Notes under the pieces: generated by a model
The model's input: the letters and a program-made list of their open reading frames with translations, nothing else
What the model was told of the DNA's origin: nothing
Database searches by the model: none
Origin: Erysipelotrichaceae bacterium
Lineage (GTDB): Bacteria; Bacillota_I; Bacilli_A; Erysipelotrichales; Erysipelotrichaceae
DNA: 12,782 bases
Assembly: GCA_900770275.1 (NCBI GenBank)
Contig: CAAGJS010000236.1
Span: 1 to 12,782, forward strand
Direction: 5' to 3'
Made by a program: the position numbers and the translations under genes
Part shown: positions 1 to 6,711 of the stretch, piece by piece
How positions within the stretch are numbered: the first letter of the stretch is position 1
Layout: every line of letters begins with the position of its first letter

Positions 1-1658
1 TTATGATCCACTTCCTCTACGACCCAGACGCGGCCCGCGATCGCGATCTTATCTCCGACGGGGGCAGGTTTGACGATGGTGCCGAGCTGTTCGGAACCGG
101 AGCGTACCGTATATTCCACATTCTCCTGGAATACGGCATAGAACTTGTAGTTGTTTACGACACGCTCACCGGCCAGGCCGACAATCAGTCCGCCGTTTTC
201 AGTGCGGTTGATATGATCGATTTCAATCAGATGCCGCAACAATAAGCGATAGTCGTCCTGCGTAATCCTCTGGAAACAGCTCAGTGAAAGTACACGCGAC
301 GCAAGCTCGGCCGGTGTCATTTCGCCATGGGAAGCGAGGGTACTCATCGTCTGATGATAGAGAAGACTGTAAGGCAGACGATCCATGCGCGGCGGTTCTA
401 CGAAGCGTTCTTCAATATACAGCTGCACCAGCGCAATGCCCTGGATGAGATACCACGGTATGCTTGCAGGCAAGAGAGCTCGGGCTTCCATGTGATCTTC
501 ACGCATGACAAACCACATCTCAGAAGGCTGACCGCGCCGGCCGGTCCGTCCCATGCGCTGCAGAAAGCCGGAGACGGTAAATGGTGCATCGATCTGGAAA
601 GCACGTTCGAGTTTTCCAATATCGATGCCAAGCTCCAGTGTCGCCGTGGCACATACACTCATCAGTGAGTCGTCATCCTTCATTTCTTCCTCGGCACTTT
701 CCCGATAGGATGCCGAAAGGTTGCCGTGATGGATCAGGAAGCGGTCCGGTTCATGGTTGGCTTCACAGTACTGACGCAGATTCTGACAGACAGCTTCACA
801 TTCTTCACGGGAATTGGTGAAGATGAGACACTTTCTTCCCTTGGTATGTTCAAAGATATAGCCGATGCCGGGATCCGCATTCTTCGGTGCCGGATCAGTT
901 ACCTCTTCCATTGGCGGCGTCTTCTGTGTCAGCGTCTTTCCTTCATCCGCCTGCGGGGCGCTGTTATAGAAGTGTTCCATGGAAAGGCACCATACTTCCT
1001 TGCCGCCTTCAAACCGGGGGATGATCGTCTTCCGACGACTGCCGGCAGATAGAAATTTTCCGGCATCTTCCGGATTGCCGATCGTGGCAGATAATCCGAT
1101 ACGCCGAGGATCGCAGCCGGCAATGCGGCACAACCGCTCAATGAGACAGAACGTCTGCAGGCCACGGTCCCCGCGTAACAGGGAATGAATCTCATCGATC
1201 ACAATGAAACGCAGATCGCCGAAGAGCGACGGGATCTCCATGTGCTTGTTTATCAGCAATGACTCCAACGACTCTGGTGTGATCTGAAGAATTCCTGCGG
1301 GTTTACGCAGCAGCTTGCGTTTCTGCGTCTGACTGGCATCGCCATGCCAGCGGGTGACCGGAATGCCTTCATCCATGCACAGTTCATTGAGACGGCCGAA
1401 CTGATCGTTGATCAGAGCCTTTAATGGTGCAATGTAAAGGACACCAACGGTGCTGGAGGGATTTTCATCCAGAAGAGTCAGGATCGGAAAGAAGGCAGCC
1501 TCCGTCTTTCCCGAGGCTGTCGATGCGGTAAGCAGAACGTTGTCATCCGTGTTGAAGATGGATTCGCCTGCCGCATTCTGTACGGCACGCAGACTCTTCC
1601 AGCCAGAGCGGTAGATGTAATCCTGAATAAAGGGGGCATAACGCTCAAAGACGTTCAT
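1..1658 (-). CDS. Lhr-like DEAD/DEAH-box SF2 helicase (partial, C-terminus outside window)
   Basis: Reading leftward from ATG at 1658 there is an open frame of 552 codons with no stop, so the gene continues past the left edge. Visible SF2 helicase motifs in order: a Q-like LRAVQ (residues 23-27), motif I ASTASGKTEA (about 45-54), motif Ia APLKAL (about 77-82), motif II DEIH (155-158), motif III SAT (190-192), and motif VI QRMGRTGRRG further on. The ordering and the DEIH-SAT-GRTGR set fit the Lhr/BrxHI group of ATP-driven nucleic-acid translocases. The start is supported by GGAG eight bases upstream and by the ATGA overlap with the DUF2791 ATPase gene, so it is translationally coupled as the third gene of the operon. 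The helicase family is seen directly; a role in DNA processing or phage defence is inferred from its neighbours. Any C-terminal accessory domain cannot be seen here. Confidence 0.9.
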   Translation of the reverse strand, partial: MNVFERYAPFIQDYIYRSGWKSLRAVQNAAGESIFNTDDNVLLTASTASGKTEAAFFPILTLLDENPSSTVGVLYIAPLKALINDQFGRLNELCMDEGIPVTRWHGDASQTQKRKLLRKPAGILQITPESLESLLINKHMEIPSLFGDLRFIVIDEIHSLLRGDRGLQTFCLIERLCRIAGCDPRRIGLSATIGNPEDAGKFLSAGSRRKTIIPRFEGGKEVWCLSMEHFYNSAPQADEGKTLTQKTPPMEEVTDPAPKNADPGIGYIFEHTKGRKCLIFTNSREECEAVCQNLRQYCEANHEPDRFLIHHGNLSASYRESAEEEMKDDDSLMSVCATATLELGIDIGKLERAFQIDAPFTVSGFLQRMGRTGRRGQPSEMWFVMREDHMEARALLPASIPWYLIQGIALVQLYIEERFVEPPRMDRLPYSLLYHQTMSTLASHGEMTPAELASRVLSLSCFQRITQDDYRLLLRHLIEIDHINRTENGGLIVGLAGERVVNNYKFYAVFQENVEYTVRSGSEQLGTIVKPAPVGDKIAIAGRVWVVEEVDH

Positions 1659-2983
1659 ATTGTGAACTCCGTATAGCCCTTATCTGCCTCATCCGAAACA
1701 GCATCGGACTTGGCATAGGTGAATTCATCCGAATTCAACAGATCCGTAATATTCATATCCGGATTCTGATACAGAAGGTCGAGCAGCTCGATGAAGTCAC
1801 GGATCACTTCACGGGGCGTGATGTTCTGATCGGCACCGATGCGCCCGTATTCAATCTTGATGAAGTCGGCGAGATCATTGGTTGTGATCCTGCGTTCATA
1901 GTTATATAAACCTGCGTGCATGTCTGCCAGCTTTTCACACAGCACGAGCATCTCTTCTGCCGTTAATGGTTCAAGGCGAATGACCGGGGCCAGCAGATCG
2001 CGTGCACCGGGCTTGGAGAAGCGGCCTTCCGCCAGTCTTGAACGCAGAGCTTCGTAGCTGTAGATGCCGCGGCGCTTATCTTCGAGTGCCTGCGGCGTTG
2101 CGCCCATGAGGATTCCAAGATAGTGAGCCTTTCCCTGCAGCGTATCGTTGTACATGGTCAGGATCTTTTCGTAGTTGTACTGGCGGGTGATGGCATTGGG
2201 AATCTTATAGATGTTGACGAGTTCGTCGATCATGATATACATGCCTGCATATCCAGCCATGCGGAAGAAGGACGCGAAGATCTTGAGATAGTCGTACCAG
2301 TCGTCATCGGTGATGATGATATTGACGCCCAGTTCCTGCCTGGCTTCACTTTTGAGGCTGTATTCGCCACGGAACCAGCGGACGACCTTCGCCTTAAGAT
2401 CATCGTCGCCTTCCATGGTCGCATGGTAGTACGTGGAAAGCAGGCGGGCAAACTCGAAGCCGTGCACCAGCTCGCTGAGCGAAGAAGTGACGGCGTAGAT
2501 CTTCTTATCGGTTGCGGCAGTCAGTGCCGGATCGCCAGGCAGAAGGCCGGTTTCCTGTACCGCTTCACTCTGTACACTGCTGATCCAGCGATCCAGCAGG
2601 AGTGTCAAAGCGCCTCCTTCCGGTTTTGTCTTAGTCGAGAGATTGGAAATCAGTTCGCGGTAAGTCGCAAGTCCCTGGCCGCGCGTACCCTGCAGGCGAC
2701 GCTCCGGGGAAAGATCGGCATCGGCGACGACAAAGCCGCGGTCCATGGCATAGTTGCGGATCGTCTGCAGTAAGAAACTCTTACCGCTGCCATAGCGGCC
2801 GACGATGAAACGGAATGATGCGCCGCCTTCTGAAATAATGTCGACATCATGTAACAGTGCCGCGATCTCATTCTTACGGCCGACGGTAATATATGGCAGA
2901 CCGATGCGCGGAACGACGCCGCCTTTCAGTGAATTCAGTACGGTCTGTGAAATGCGCTTCGGTACTTTCTTGTTGTCGTTCAT
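1655..2983 (-). CDS. DUF2791-family P-loop ATPase (BrxD-like)
   Basis: A 442-residue AAA/STAND-like ATPase. Walker A is GRYGSGKS (62-69), preceded by a VGRKNEI stretch (34-40) typical of ATPases that act as regulators or loaders. Walker B is YIMIDEL (249-255), and a sensor-like LMGAT follows near 292-296. The family matches 'BREX system ATP-binding' proteins (DUF2791/BrxD), which in type 2 BREX also sit next to an Lhr-like helicase (BrxHI). The start codon overlaps the TerB gene stop as ATGA, and a strong GGAGG lies seven bases upstream inside that gene. The stop overlaps the helicase start the same way. By family knowledge it should bind ATP and probably regulates or loads the helicase; that partnership is inferred from coupling. 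No other BREX gene (pglZ, pglX, brxC) is visible in this window. Confidence 0.88.
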   Translation of the reverse strand: MNDNKKVPKRISQTVLNSLKGGVVPRIGLPYITVGRKNEIAALLHDVDIISEGGASFRFIVGRYGSGKSFLLQTIRNYAMDRGFVVADADLSPERRLQGTRGQGLATYRELISNLSTKTKPEGGALTLLLDRWISSVQSEAVQETGLLPGDPALTAATDKKIYAVTSSLSELVHGFEFARLLSTYYHATMEGDDDLKAKVVRWFRGEYSLKSEARQELGVNIIITDDDWYDYLKIFASFFRMAGYAGMYIMIDELVNIYKIPNAITRQYNYEKILTMYNDTLQGKAHYLGILMGATPQALEDKRRGIYSYEALRSRLAEGRFSKPGARDLLAPVIRLEPLTAEEMLVLCEKLADMHAGLYNYERRITTNDLADFIKIEYGRIGADQNITPREVIRDFIELLDLLYQNPDMNITDLLNSDEFTYAKSDAVSDEADKGYTEFTI

Positions 2984-4887
2984 TCTTTGCCTCCAAGTAA
3001 CCGGGCAATGTCTTCCCGGTAATCTTCTACAATTGCAAGCTGATCATCTTCGCAGCTAAGAATGGTATCACCGAACTCATCAAACATAGCTTCATTGATC
3101 TGATCTGCGACCAAAGCAGGGGTGAGGTGATGATTTCGTATCAATGTTGTCGGATCTTCATCATGCAGTAATAAATTAAGAATCTGTATCTGAACAGAAT
3201 TGAGCGGAACCTCTGCCGTAGTTTCATTTACTGCAACGGCTGTAATTTGCCCTGCGTTTTGATTCTCCGGTTCTGCAGGCGATACTGTATTAATGTCCGG
3301 CTTCTCAGATGATTGATCCATTTCATTCTTCTGCAGTTCTTCCATCTCCTGACGTTCTTCCTCGGTCAGAAGACTGTCACGTGTAATCAGAGAGTCACTG
3401 CGGATCTGATCCAGCTGCGAAAGATTGATGTTGATCTTTGGCCGAGAAGCTTCGATCTGTGCTTTGCGATCTTCTTCGATAACGGCATTGATATAAGGAT
3501 CAGCCCATTGTTCCTCAGGCTTTTCTTTCAGCATTCTTCCGGTTTTCAGATATTTTCTGAGCAGTCGGTCTGTTTCATGCAGAAAGCCGCGAAATCTTTC
3601 TTTGTCTATGTTCACGCTTTCGTAACATTCGACATACCATGTATTATTCCGACAATGATAGGAGCGTACTGCGTTAAGAACATAGTCGGAATCCTTTGAA
3701 TAGTCCTGCGGGAGATAGACGGCATTGGAAAGGGGCAACCAGCGCCATTGAACCGGCTTTCCAAAACACTGTGTAAATTGGTCTTTTCCGCCGGAGAGGG
3801 AATGCGCTGTTTTGCGCCAGGTATCGCAGAACAGATGAATTCCCCGCTCATGATACTCAGTTATTACAGGAGAATTCGCAATCGATTTTCCTCCCATGCG
3901 TAAAAGGGCTGAATAGACCTGTTCATTGGTATACTCCTCGGGATTGCGCATTGCAGCAAATGCGATGTCCGTCTGCAGAATTTCCGGATCGATCAAACCA
4001 TGAAGCAGATCAGGAGAAAGGCTGTTCATGATGATAATGTCGGCCATCCAGCGATGCAGATTGGTGCGAATGGTTTTGTCACCAAAACCGGAATCAAGAT
4101 AACCTTTCTCAAATTCCTTCATCTTCTGCAAGGCTTCTTCGGCAGAGCTGACACCGATTCCATTCAGAAGTTCATAGATATAGATGCATGCAGCTGAGGC
4201 TGGAATGGGAAGATACTCACCATGACGTACATGCGTGCGCCATGAAAAATATCCGCGCAGCTGACTGGTTGTCAGATCCTGATAGGTTGGGAAGAAAGCA
4301 AAGAAACTGCCTGTCCAGGGTGCATCATCGGTGTAGTCTTTCATGAGCTTTGCCTGTTCGAAAAACTCACGTGATCTGGCCTTCGGAGAATGGCGGCTGT
4401 AGGAAAACATTCGGATCAGCTTCTTAAGTCTGGGTTGAAGGACCTCTGACCTTGGACGATAAGTTCCCTGAGCGAAGGGGATAAGAGTATCCTTATAACT
4501 TGACTGCGCAGCTCGTTTATTTTGATCTAGGACGATGGTATATCCGCTTGGGTTCATAAATTTTATTGCCTGATCAAAAAGTCTGCATACAAGAATCTTT
4601 TCCGTCTGGAAAGTGAAGGATATACCGATCCAGTCCTGTCCCTTCATCTGAAATGGTTCCTCAATCCAGAATTGATTCAGATTCGATGCGGTTGCATAAC
4701 CGCATCTTAGATCGCAGCGCTCAATCATTTCACCGGTTTCGCTGTCATACTGCTGAAACAAAACCGCCACCCATTTTCCTGTCCTTGGATGGCAGAGAGT
4801 GTAGTAGCTGAGGACACCTACCAGCTTATTCTGCACACTGATATGGTATTTCTGTTTTGCGTATTCAATCAGTTCTGCCAGTCTCAC
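2980..4887 (-). CDS. TerB-N/TerB-C domain protein, first gene of the TerB-DUF2791-helicase operon
   Basis: A 635-residue protein starting with GTG at 4887. The start is chosen because TTTGAGG lies seven bases upstream and no better in-frame start exists. Residues 1-150 form an alpha/beta N-terminal region with a VLFQQYDSETGE stretch and an ERCDLRCG stretch that I cannot assign with confidence. Residues about 155-290 match the TerB-N domain (FFPTYQDLTTSQLRGYFSWR at 198-217, then IYELLNGIG). The region from about 480 to 630 matches TerB-C (INLSQLDQIRSDS, then a C-terminal helical part), interrupted by an acidic/Gln/Pro linker near 520-560. TerB-N/TerB-C proteins are known partners of DUF2791 ATPases and Lhr helicases in proposed Ter-linked DNA-processing or stress systems. 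A TATACT (4916-4911) upstream is a possible -10, but no good -35 is seen. By eye the gene looks more AT-rich than its two partners. Confidence 0.85.
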   Translation of the reverse strand: MRLAELIEYAKQKYHISVQNKLVGVLSYYTLCHPRTGKWVAVLFQQYDSETGEMIERCDLRCGYATASNLNQFWIEEPFQMKGQDWIGISFTFQTEKILVCRLFDQAIKFMNPSGYTIVLDQNKRAAQSSYKDTLIPFAQGTYRPRSEVLQPRLKKLIRMFSYSRHSPKARSREFFEQAKLMKDYTDDAPWTGSFFAFFPTYQDLTTSQLRGYFSWRTHVRHGEYLPIPASAACIYIYELLNGIGVSSAEEALQKMKEFEKGYLDSGFGDKTIRTNLHRWMADIIIMNSLSPDLLHGLIDPEILQTDIAFAAMRNPEEYTNEQVYSALLRMGGKSIANSPVITEYHERGIHLFCDTWRKTAHSLSGGKDQFTQCFGKPVQWRWLPLSNAVYLPQDYSKDSDYVLNAVRSYHCRNNTWYVECYESVNIDKERFRGFLHETDRLLRKYLKTGRMLKEKPEEQWADPYINAVIEEDRKAQIEASRPKININLSQLDQIRSDSLITRDSLLTEEERQEMEELQKNEMDQSSEKPDINTVSPAEPENQNAGQITAVAVNETTAEVPLNSVQIQILNLLLHDEDPTTLIRNHHLTPALVADQINEAMFDEFGDTILSCEDDQLAIVEDYREDIARLLGGKE

Positions 4888-4942
4888 GTCTTAGCCTCAA
4901 AGTTACAAACAGTATAAATGAATCTTATCGTTTCATTTACAT

Positions 4943-4982
4943 ATAAAGAAAAGCTGCAGCAGGCGCCACTGGATGCTGCAGC
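4943..4982 (-). terminator. Intrinsic terminator between the basic small protein and the TerB operon
   Basis: GCTGCAGC occurs at 4953-4960 and again at 4975-4982. Each copy is self-complementary, so the two pair as an 8-bp stem with a 14-nt loop. Read leftward, the hairpin is followed by TTTTCTTTAT. It lies 25 bases past the stop of the 97-residue gene and before the TerB gene, so it would separate the two transcripts. The same bases also form an 11-nt direct repeat (GCTGCAGCAGG). Confidence 0.6.
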
Positions 4983-5007
4983 AGGTGATGCGAATGAATC
5001 GAAATTG

Positions 5008-5301
5008 TTACTTGCGTTTGGAAGCAGTCTTTTTGGCTGCAGTTTTCTTAGCCGGTTCTTCTTCTTTCTCCACTTTCTTCTTTGCGGGAGTCTTTGCAGC
5101 AGAGCGGCCATGCTTCTCCATGTCTTCTGTAATGAGCTCAGTCAGATAAACCTTGAGACTGGGTTTCTTTTCGAGCCAACTGATGATTCTCTTTTCTGAC
5201 GAGACATTGTAACGGATGGAGAAGGAACGGTAATTCAGGCGGTTGTAATTGTTGTTGTAATCGAGTTTCTTCTTGTAAACATCTTCGGATTTCTTTGCCA
5301 T
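5008..5301 (-). CDS. Small basic protein, possible ribbon-helix-helix core with lysine/alanine-rich tail
   Basis: A 97-residue protein starting at MAKKSEDVYK. This start is chosen over an upstream in-frame ATG (5403) because AAAGGAG sits just before it and a promoter lies between the two. Residues 1-65 look like a small DNA-binding fold: a tyrosine/asparagine-rich segment (YNNNYNRLNYR), a beta-like SFSIRYNV, then helices EKRIISWLEKKP and LKVYLTELITEDMEKHG. This layout resembles Arc/MetJ-type ribbon-helix-helix proteins. Residues 66-97 are a low-complexity AAK/PAKK tail resembling histone H1. Such tails bind DNA or RNA non-specifically, so a nucleoid-associated or regulatory role is plausible but inferred. 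It is transcribed on its own, with a promoter at 5339-5366 and a terminator at 4943-4982, just upstream of the TerB operon. I do not recognise a named family. Confidence 0.75.
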   Translation of the reverse strand: MAKKSEDVYKKKLDYNNNYNRLNYRSFSIRYNVSSEKRIISWLEKKPSLKVYLTELITEDMEKHGRSAAKTPAKKKVEKEEEPAKKTAAKKTASKRK

Positions 5302-5338
5302 TTCCTGGCTCCTTTCCCGGGTGGCTCCTCCAAAGCGG

Positions 5339-5366
5339 ATACTAGCACATAAATCCGATATTTCAA
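5339..5366 (-). promoter_or_regulatory. Promoter for the small basic protein gene
   Basis: Read leftward: TTGAAA (5366-5361), a 16-nt spacer, then an extended -10 TGcTAGTAT (hexamer 5344-5339). The predicted start near 5332 gives a leader of about 30 nt. That leader holds two purine-rich GGAG blocks, the second being the ribosome binding site. Confidence 0.5.
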
Positions 5367-5388
5367 GCATGTGACAAAAAATAATTTC

Positions 5389-5417
5389 AAAAAAATGACA
5401 CATGTTTCGACGTCATT
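5389..5417 (-). terminator. Terminator of the lipoprotein transcript
   Basis: Read leftward, AATGAC (5417-5412) pairs with GTCATT (5399-5394) around a 12-nt loop, and the stem runs into a tract of seven T (5395-5389). It lies about 47 bases past the lipoprotein stop and before the next gene's promoter. Confidence 0.65.
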
Positions 5418-5439
5418 CTTCAAATATTCATGCATCAGT

Positions 5440-5460
5440 ATGCTTGTATGTATCAAGCAT
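5440..5460 (-). repeat. Perfect 7-bp inverted repeat right after the lipoprotein stop
   Basis: ATGCTTG (5440-5446) and CAAGCAT (5454-5460) form a hairpin with a 7-nt loop, starting three bases after the stop. No T-run follows, so it is not a terminator by itself. It may protect the 3' end upstream of the true terminator at 5389-5417, or be a protein site. Confidence 0.5.
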
Positions 5461-5463
5461 GGA

Positions 5464-6402
5464 TCATTCATAGGCAGCGGACAGCCGGATGCCGTTATCT
5501 GTATTCAACAGAACGATGCGGCGGATCGTCGGCTGTACCTGGTCAAGAATTGAGGTATGAATGTCAATCAATATCTGATTATCCTGCTGGGAAATTGCGG
5601 CAATGTAATCCGTCGCATAGCTTTCGCCATCCAGAATGCTTGCCATGCCGGAATCGCGCTTGCAAAGCTGTCCGTTGATTTCCTGGTACATCGATTCCTC
5701 GCCGTCAAATGCGGACGGATAGAAGGATGTGCTCAGATAGTCAGCAGTAAATACTTTCTCAGCCTCTTCTTTCATGGCTGCGATGGAAGGGGAAGACAGG
5801 CCTTCCACGGAGGTTACCGGATAGTATTCCGTTCCTTCCACCGGCGTATCGCCGACGGTCACATTGATTCCATAGAACCAGTCCAATACTGTTTTCTGCT
5901 GGGTAAGCAGAGACGACAGTGTATTTCGAATGTCTGCGAACTGCGGATCATTGACGGTGACTGCGTCGAGACTCTGCTGGAATTCAACGGTCCCGTTCAG
6001 CCAGAAGCTGCCGCCCGTCGCATGATAAATCGTATAAATGATTGAGTAGCTGGAGGTGATTGTCATCTGTGCCGTCAGGATTGAATTGGTAACCAGCGGA
6101 TCTGTATCGAGAATCGTCAGATCACTCAGCGAATTGACTTCCGGAAGAGAATCAACTTCGAGCGGTAGATCCGGAACCGTTACGCCATAATAATCTTCGG
6201 CTTCCTGGATCTTGTTGTCATTATAGGTAGAGACGGCATCCTGGATCATGGCGAGTTCCTTCTCTTCATCCGTTCTCGTATCGGCGGATACCTCCGGTCC
6301 GGAATAATTCGAGGAGGTAGAAGTATTCTGATCCTGTGTGTTTTTCGATCCACAGGAAGCGAGCATTGTACATGTAAGCAGGAATACCAGAATTCGTTTC
6401 AT
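5464..6402 (-). CDS. Secreted lipoprotein, C-terminal part possibly IseA-like
   Basis: A 312-residue protein with a clear lipoprotein signal peptide: KR at 2-3, a hydrophobic core (ILVFLLTCTML), and the lipobox LASC with the lipidated Cys at position 17. A Ser/Thr/Asn/Gln-rich linker (about 18-45) follows, then a soluble domain on the outer face of the membrane. The C-terminal third (EKVFTADYLSTSFYPSAF, then YQEINGQLCKR, then a final RIVLLNTDNGIRLSAAYE) resembles the IseA-type DL-endopeptidase inhibitor / NTF2-like pattern. I offer that only as a weak lead. Residues about 45-200 are not recognised. The start must be this ATG, because the signal peptide needs it and the next Met is inside the hydrophobic core. 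The gene is monocistronic and divergent from serS, and its promoter lies so close to the ATG that the mRNA would be almost leaderless. Confidence 0.85.
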   Translation of the reverse strand: MKRILVFLLTCTMLASCGSKNTQDQNTSTSSNYSGPEVSADTRTDEEKELAMIQDAVSTYNDNKIQEAEDYYGVTVPDLPLEVDSLPEVNSLSDLTILDTDPLVTNSILTAQMTITSSYSIIYTIYHATGGSFWLNGTVEFQQSLDAVTVNDPQFADIRNTLSSLLTQQKTVLDWFYGINVTVGDTPVEGTEYYPVTSVEGLSSPSIAAMKEEAEKVFTADYLSTSFYPSAFDGEESMYQEINGQLCKRDSGMASILDGESYATDYIAAISQQDNQILIDIHTSILDQVQPTIRRIVLLNTDNGIRLSAAYE

Positions 6403-6411
6403 AGCCCCACA

Positions 6412-6440
6412 ATTTTATACCCTGGATAGTTTCTTGACAA
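6412..6440 (-). promoter_or_regulatory. Promoter of the lipoprotein gene, overlapping the serS promoter
   Basis: Read leftward: TTGTCA (6440-6435), exactly 17 nt, then TAAAAT (6417-6412). Each hexamer matches the sigma-A consensus at 5 of 6 positions. The predicted +1 is near 6405, about 3 nt before the ATG at 6402. Its -35 shares bases with the -35 of the divergent serS promoter. Confidence 0.65.
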
Positions 6441-6462
6441 ACCATGTTTACGATGACAGAAT
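6434..6462 (+). promoter_or_regulatory. serS: Promoter of the serS T-box leader
   Basis: A perfect TTGACA (6434-6439), exactly 17 nt, then CAGAAT (6457-6462, 4 of 6). The predicted +1 is near 6469, just upstream of the T-box Stem I. Its -35 overlaps the -35 of the leftward lipoprotein promoter, so the two cannot be occupied by polymerase at once. Confidence 0.75.
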
Positions 6463-6609
6463 GTGTTCGTAAATCGTTGAAGGAACCTAGTATCTGTTGA
6501 TTCTGGTGCAGAAAAATGGTGGTTGATGCGAACCATTGCAGAGGACAGAAAAATCCATTCCCGAGAGAAACCAGTCATTTCCGGCAGCGTCCGTTATCCG
6601 TGTCGAGAG

Positions 6610-6635
6610 GAAATTGTTTCACGTGAAACAATTTC
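6610..6635. promoter_or_regulatory. parS: parS site 1 (ParB/Spo0J binding), inside the serS T-box leader
   Basis: TGTTTCACGTGAAACA (6615-6630) is an exact match to the bacterial parS consensus TGTTNCACGTGAAACA bound by ParB/Spo0J. It lies within a perfect 26-bp palindrome (6610-6635). In RNA the same bases form an 11-bp hairpin with an ACGU loop at the T-box Stem III position. The site implies an origin-proximal location. Confidence 0.9.
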
Positions 6636-6656
6636 AATCAGGGTGGCACCGCGATC

Positions 6657-6688
6657 ACATCGTCCCTAACATGGAGACGATGTTTTTT
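6657..6688 (+). terminator. T-box terminator of serS
   Basis: ACATCGTC (6657-6664) and GACGATGT (6676-6683) form a perfect 8-bp stem with an 11-nt loop, followed by a T-run (6683-6688). The 5' arm and loop overlap the CCCT needed by the antiterminator, so the two structures are mutually exclusive. Confidence 0.9.
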
Positions 6689-6711
6689 ATTTTCTATAAG
6701 GAGAAGAGAAG

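Larger units (their letters stand above)
6469..6690 (+). promoter_or_regulatory. T-box riboswitch of serS, UCC (Ser) specifier
   Basis: The leader carries the hallmark T-box sequence AGGGTGGCACCGCG (6640-6653) directly before a terminator. Stem I is recognisable. GGAA (6482-6485) pairs with TTCC (6558-6561). AGTA (6489-6492) forms the 5' side of the specifier loop. TCTGT (6493-6497) pairs with ACAGA (6545-6549). An inner hairpin AATGGT/ACCATT (6515-6520, 6532-6537) carries the distal loop. The specifier is TCC (6554-6556) followed by the usual purine A, matching serine. A perfect palindrome at 6610-6635 takes the place of Stem III. AGGG (6640-6643) can pair with CCCT (6664-6667) as antiterminator, excluding the terminator. 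By family knowledge, uncharged tRNA-Ser stabilises the antiterminator and turns serS on. Confidence 0.92.

Noticed and set aside
2123..2773. 216-codon plus-strand open frame inside the DUF2791 gene
   Set aside because: It mirrors a conserved ATPase gene; no recognisable domain or ribosome binding site.
3370..3395. Further CACGTG cores (near 3379, 4369, 7188, 9095, 9363) as extra parS sites
   Set aside because: Only the central six bases match; the flanking TGTTN and AAACA arms are absent and all lie inside coding sequence.
4888..4950. Full promoter for the TerB operon
   Set aside because: TATACT at 4916-4911 is a fair -10 but no reasonable -35 lies 16-18 bases upstream, so I do not list it as a feature.
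5302..5403. Upstream start (5403) for the small basic protein
   Set aside because: The added residues lie across the promoter and leader, and AAAGGAG marks the start at 5301.
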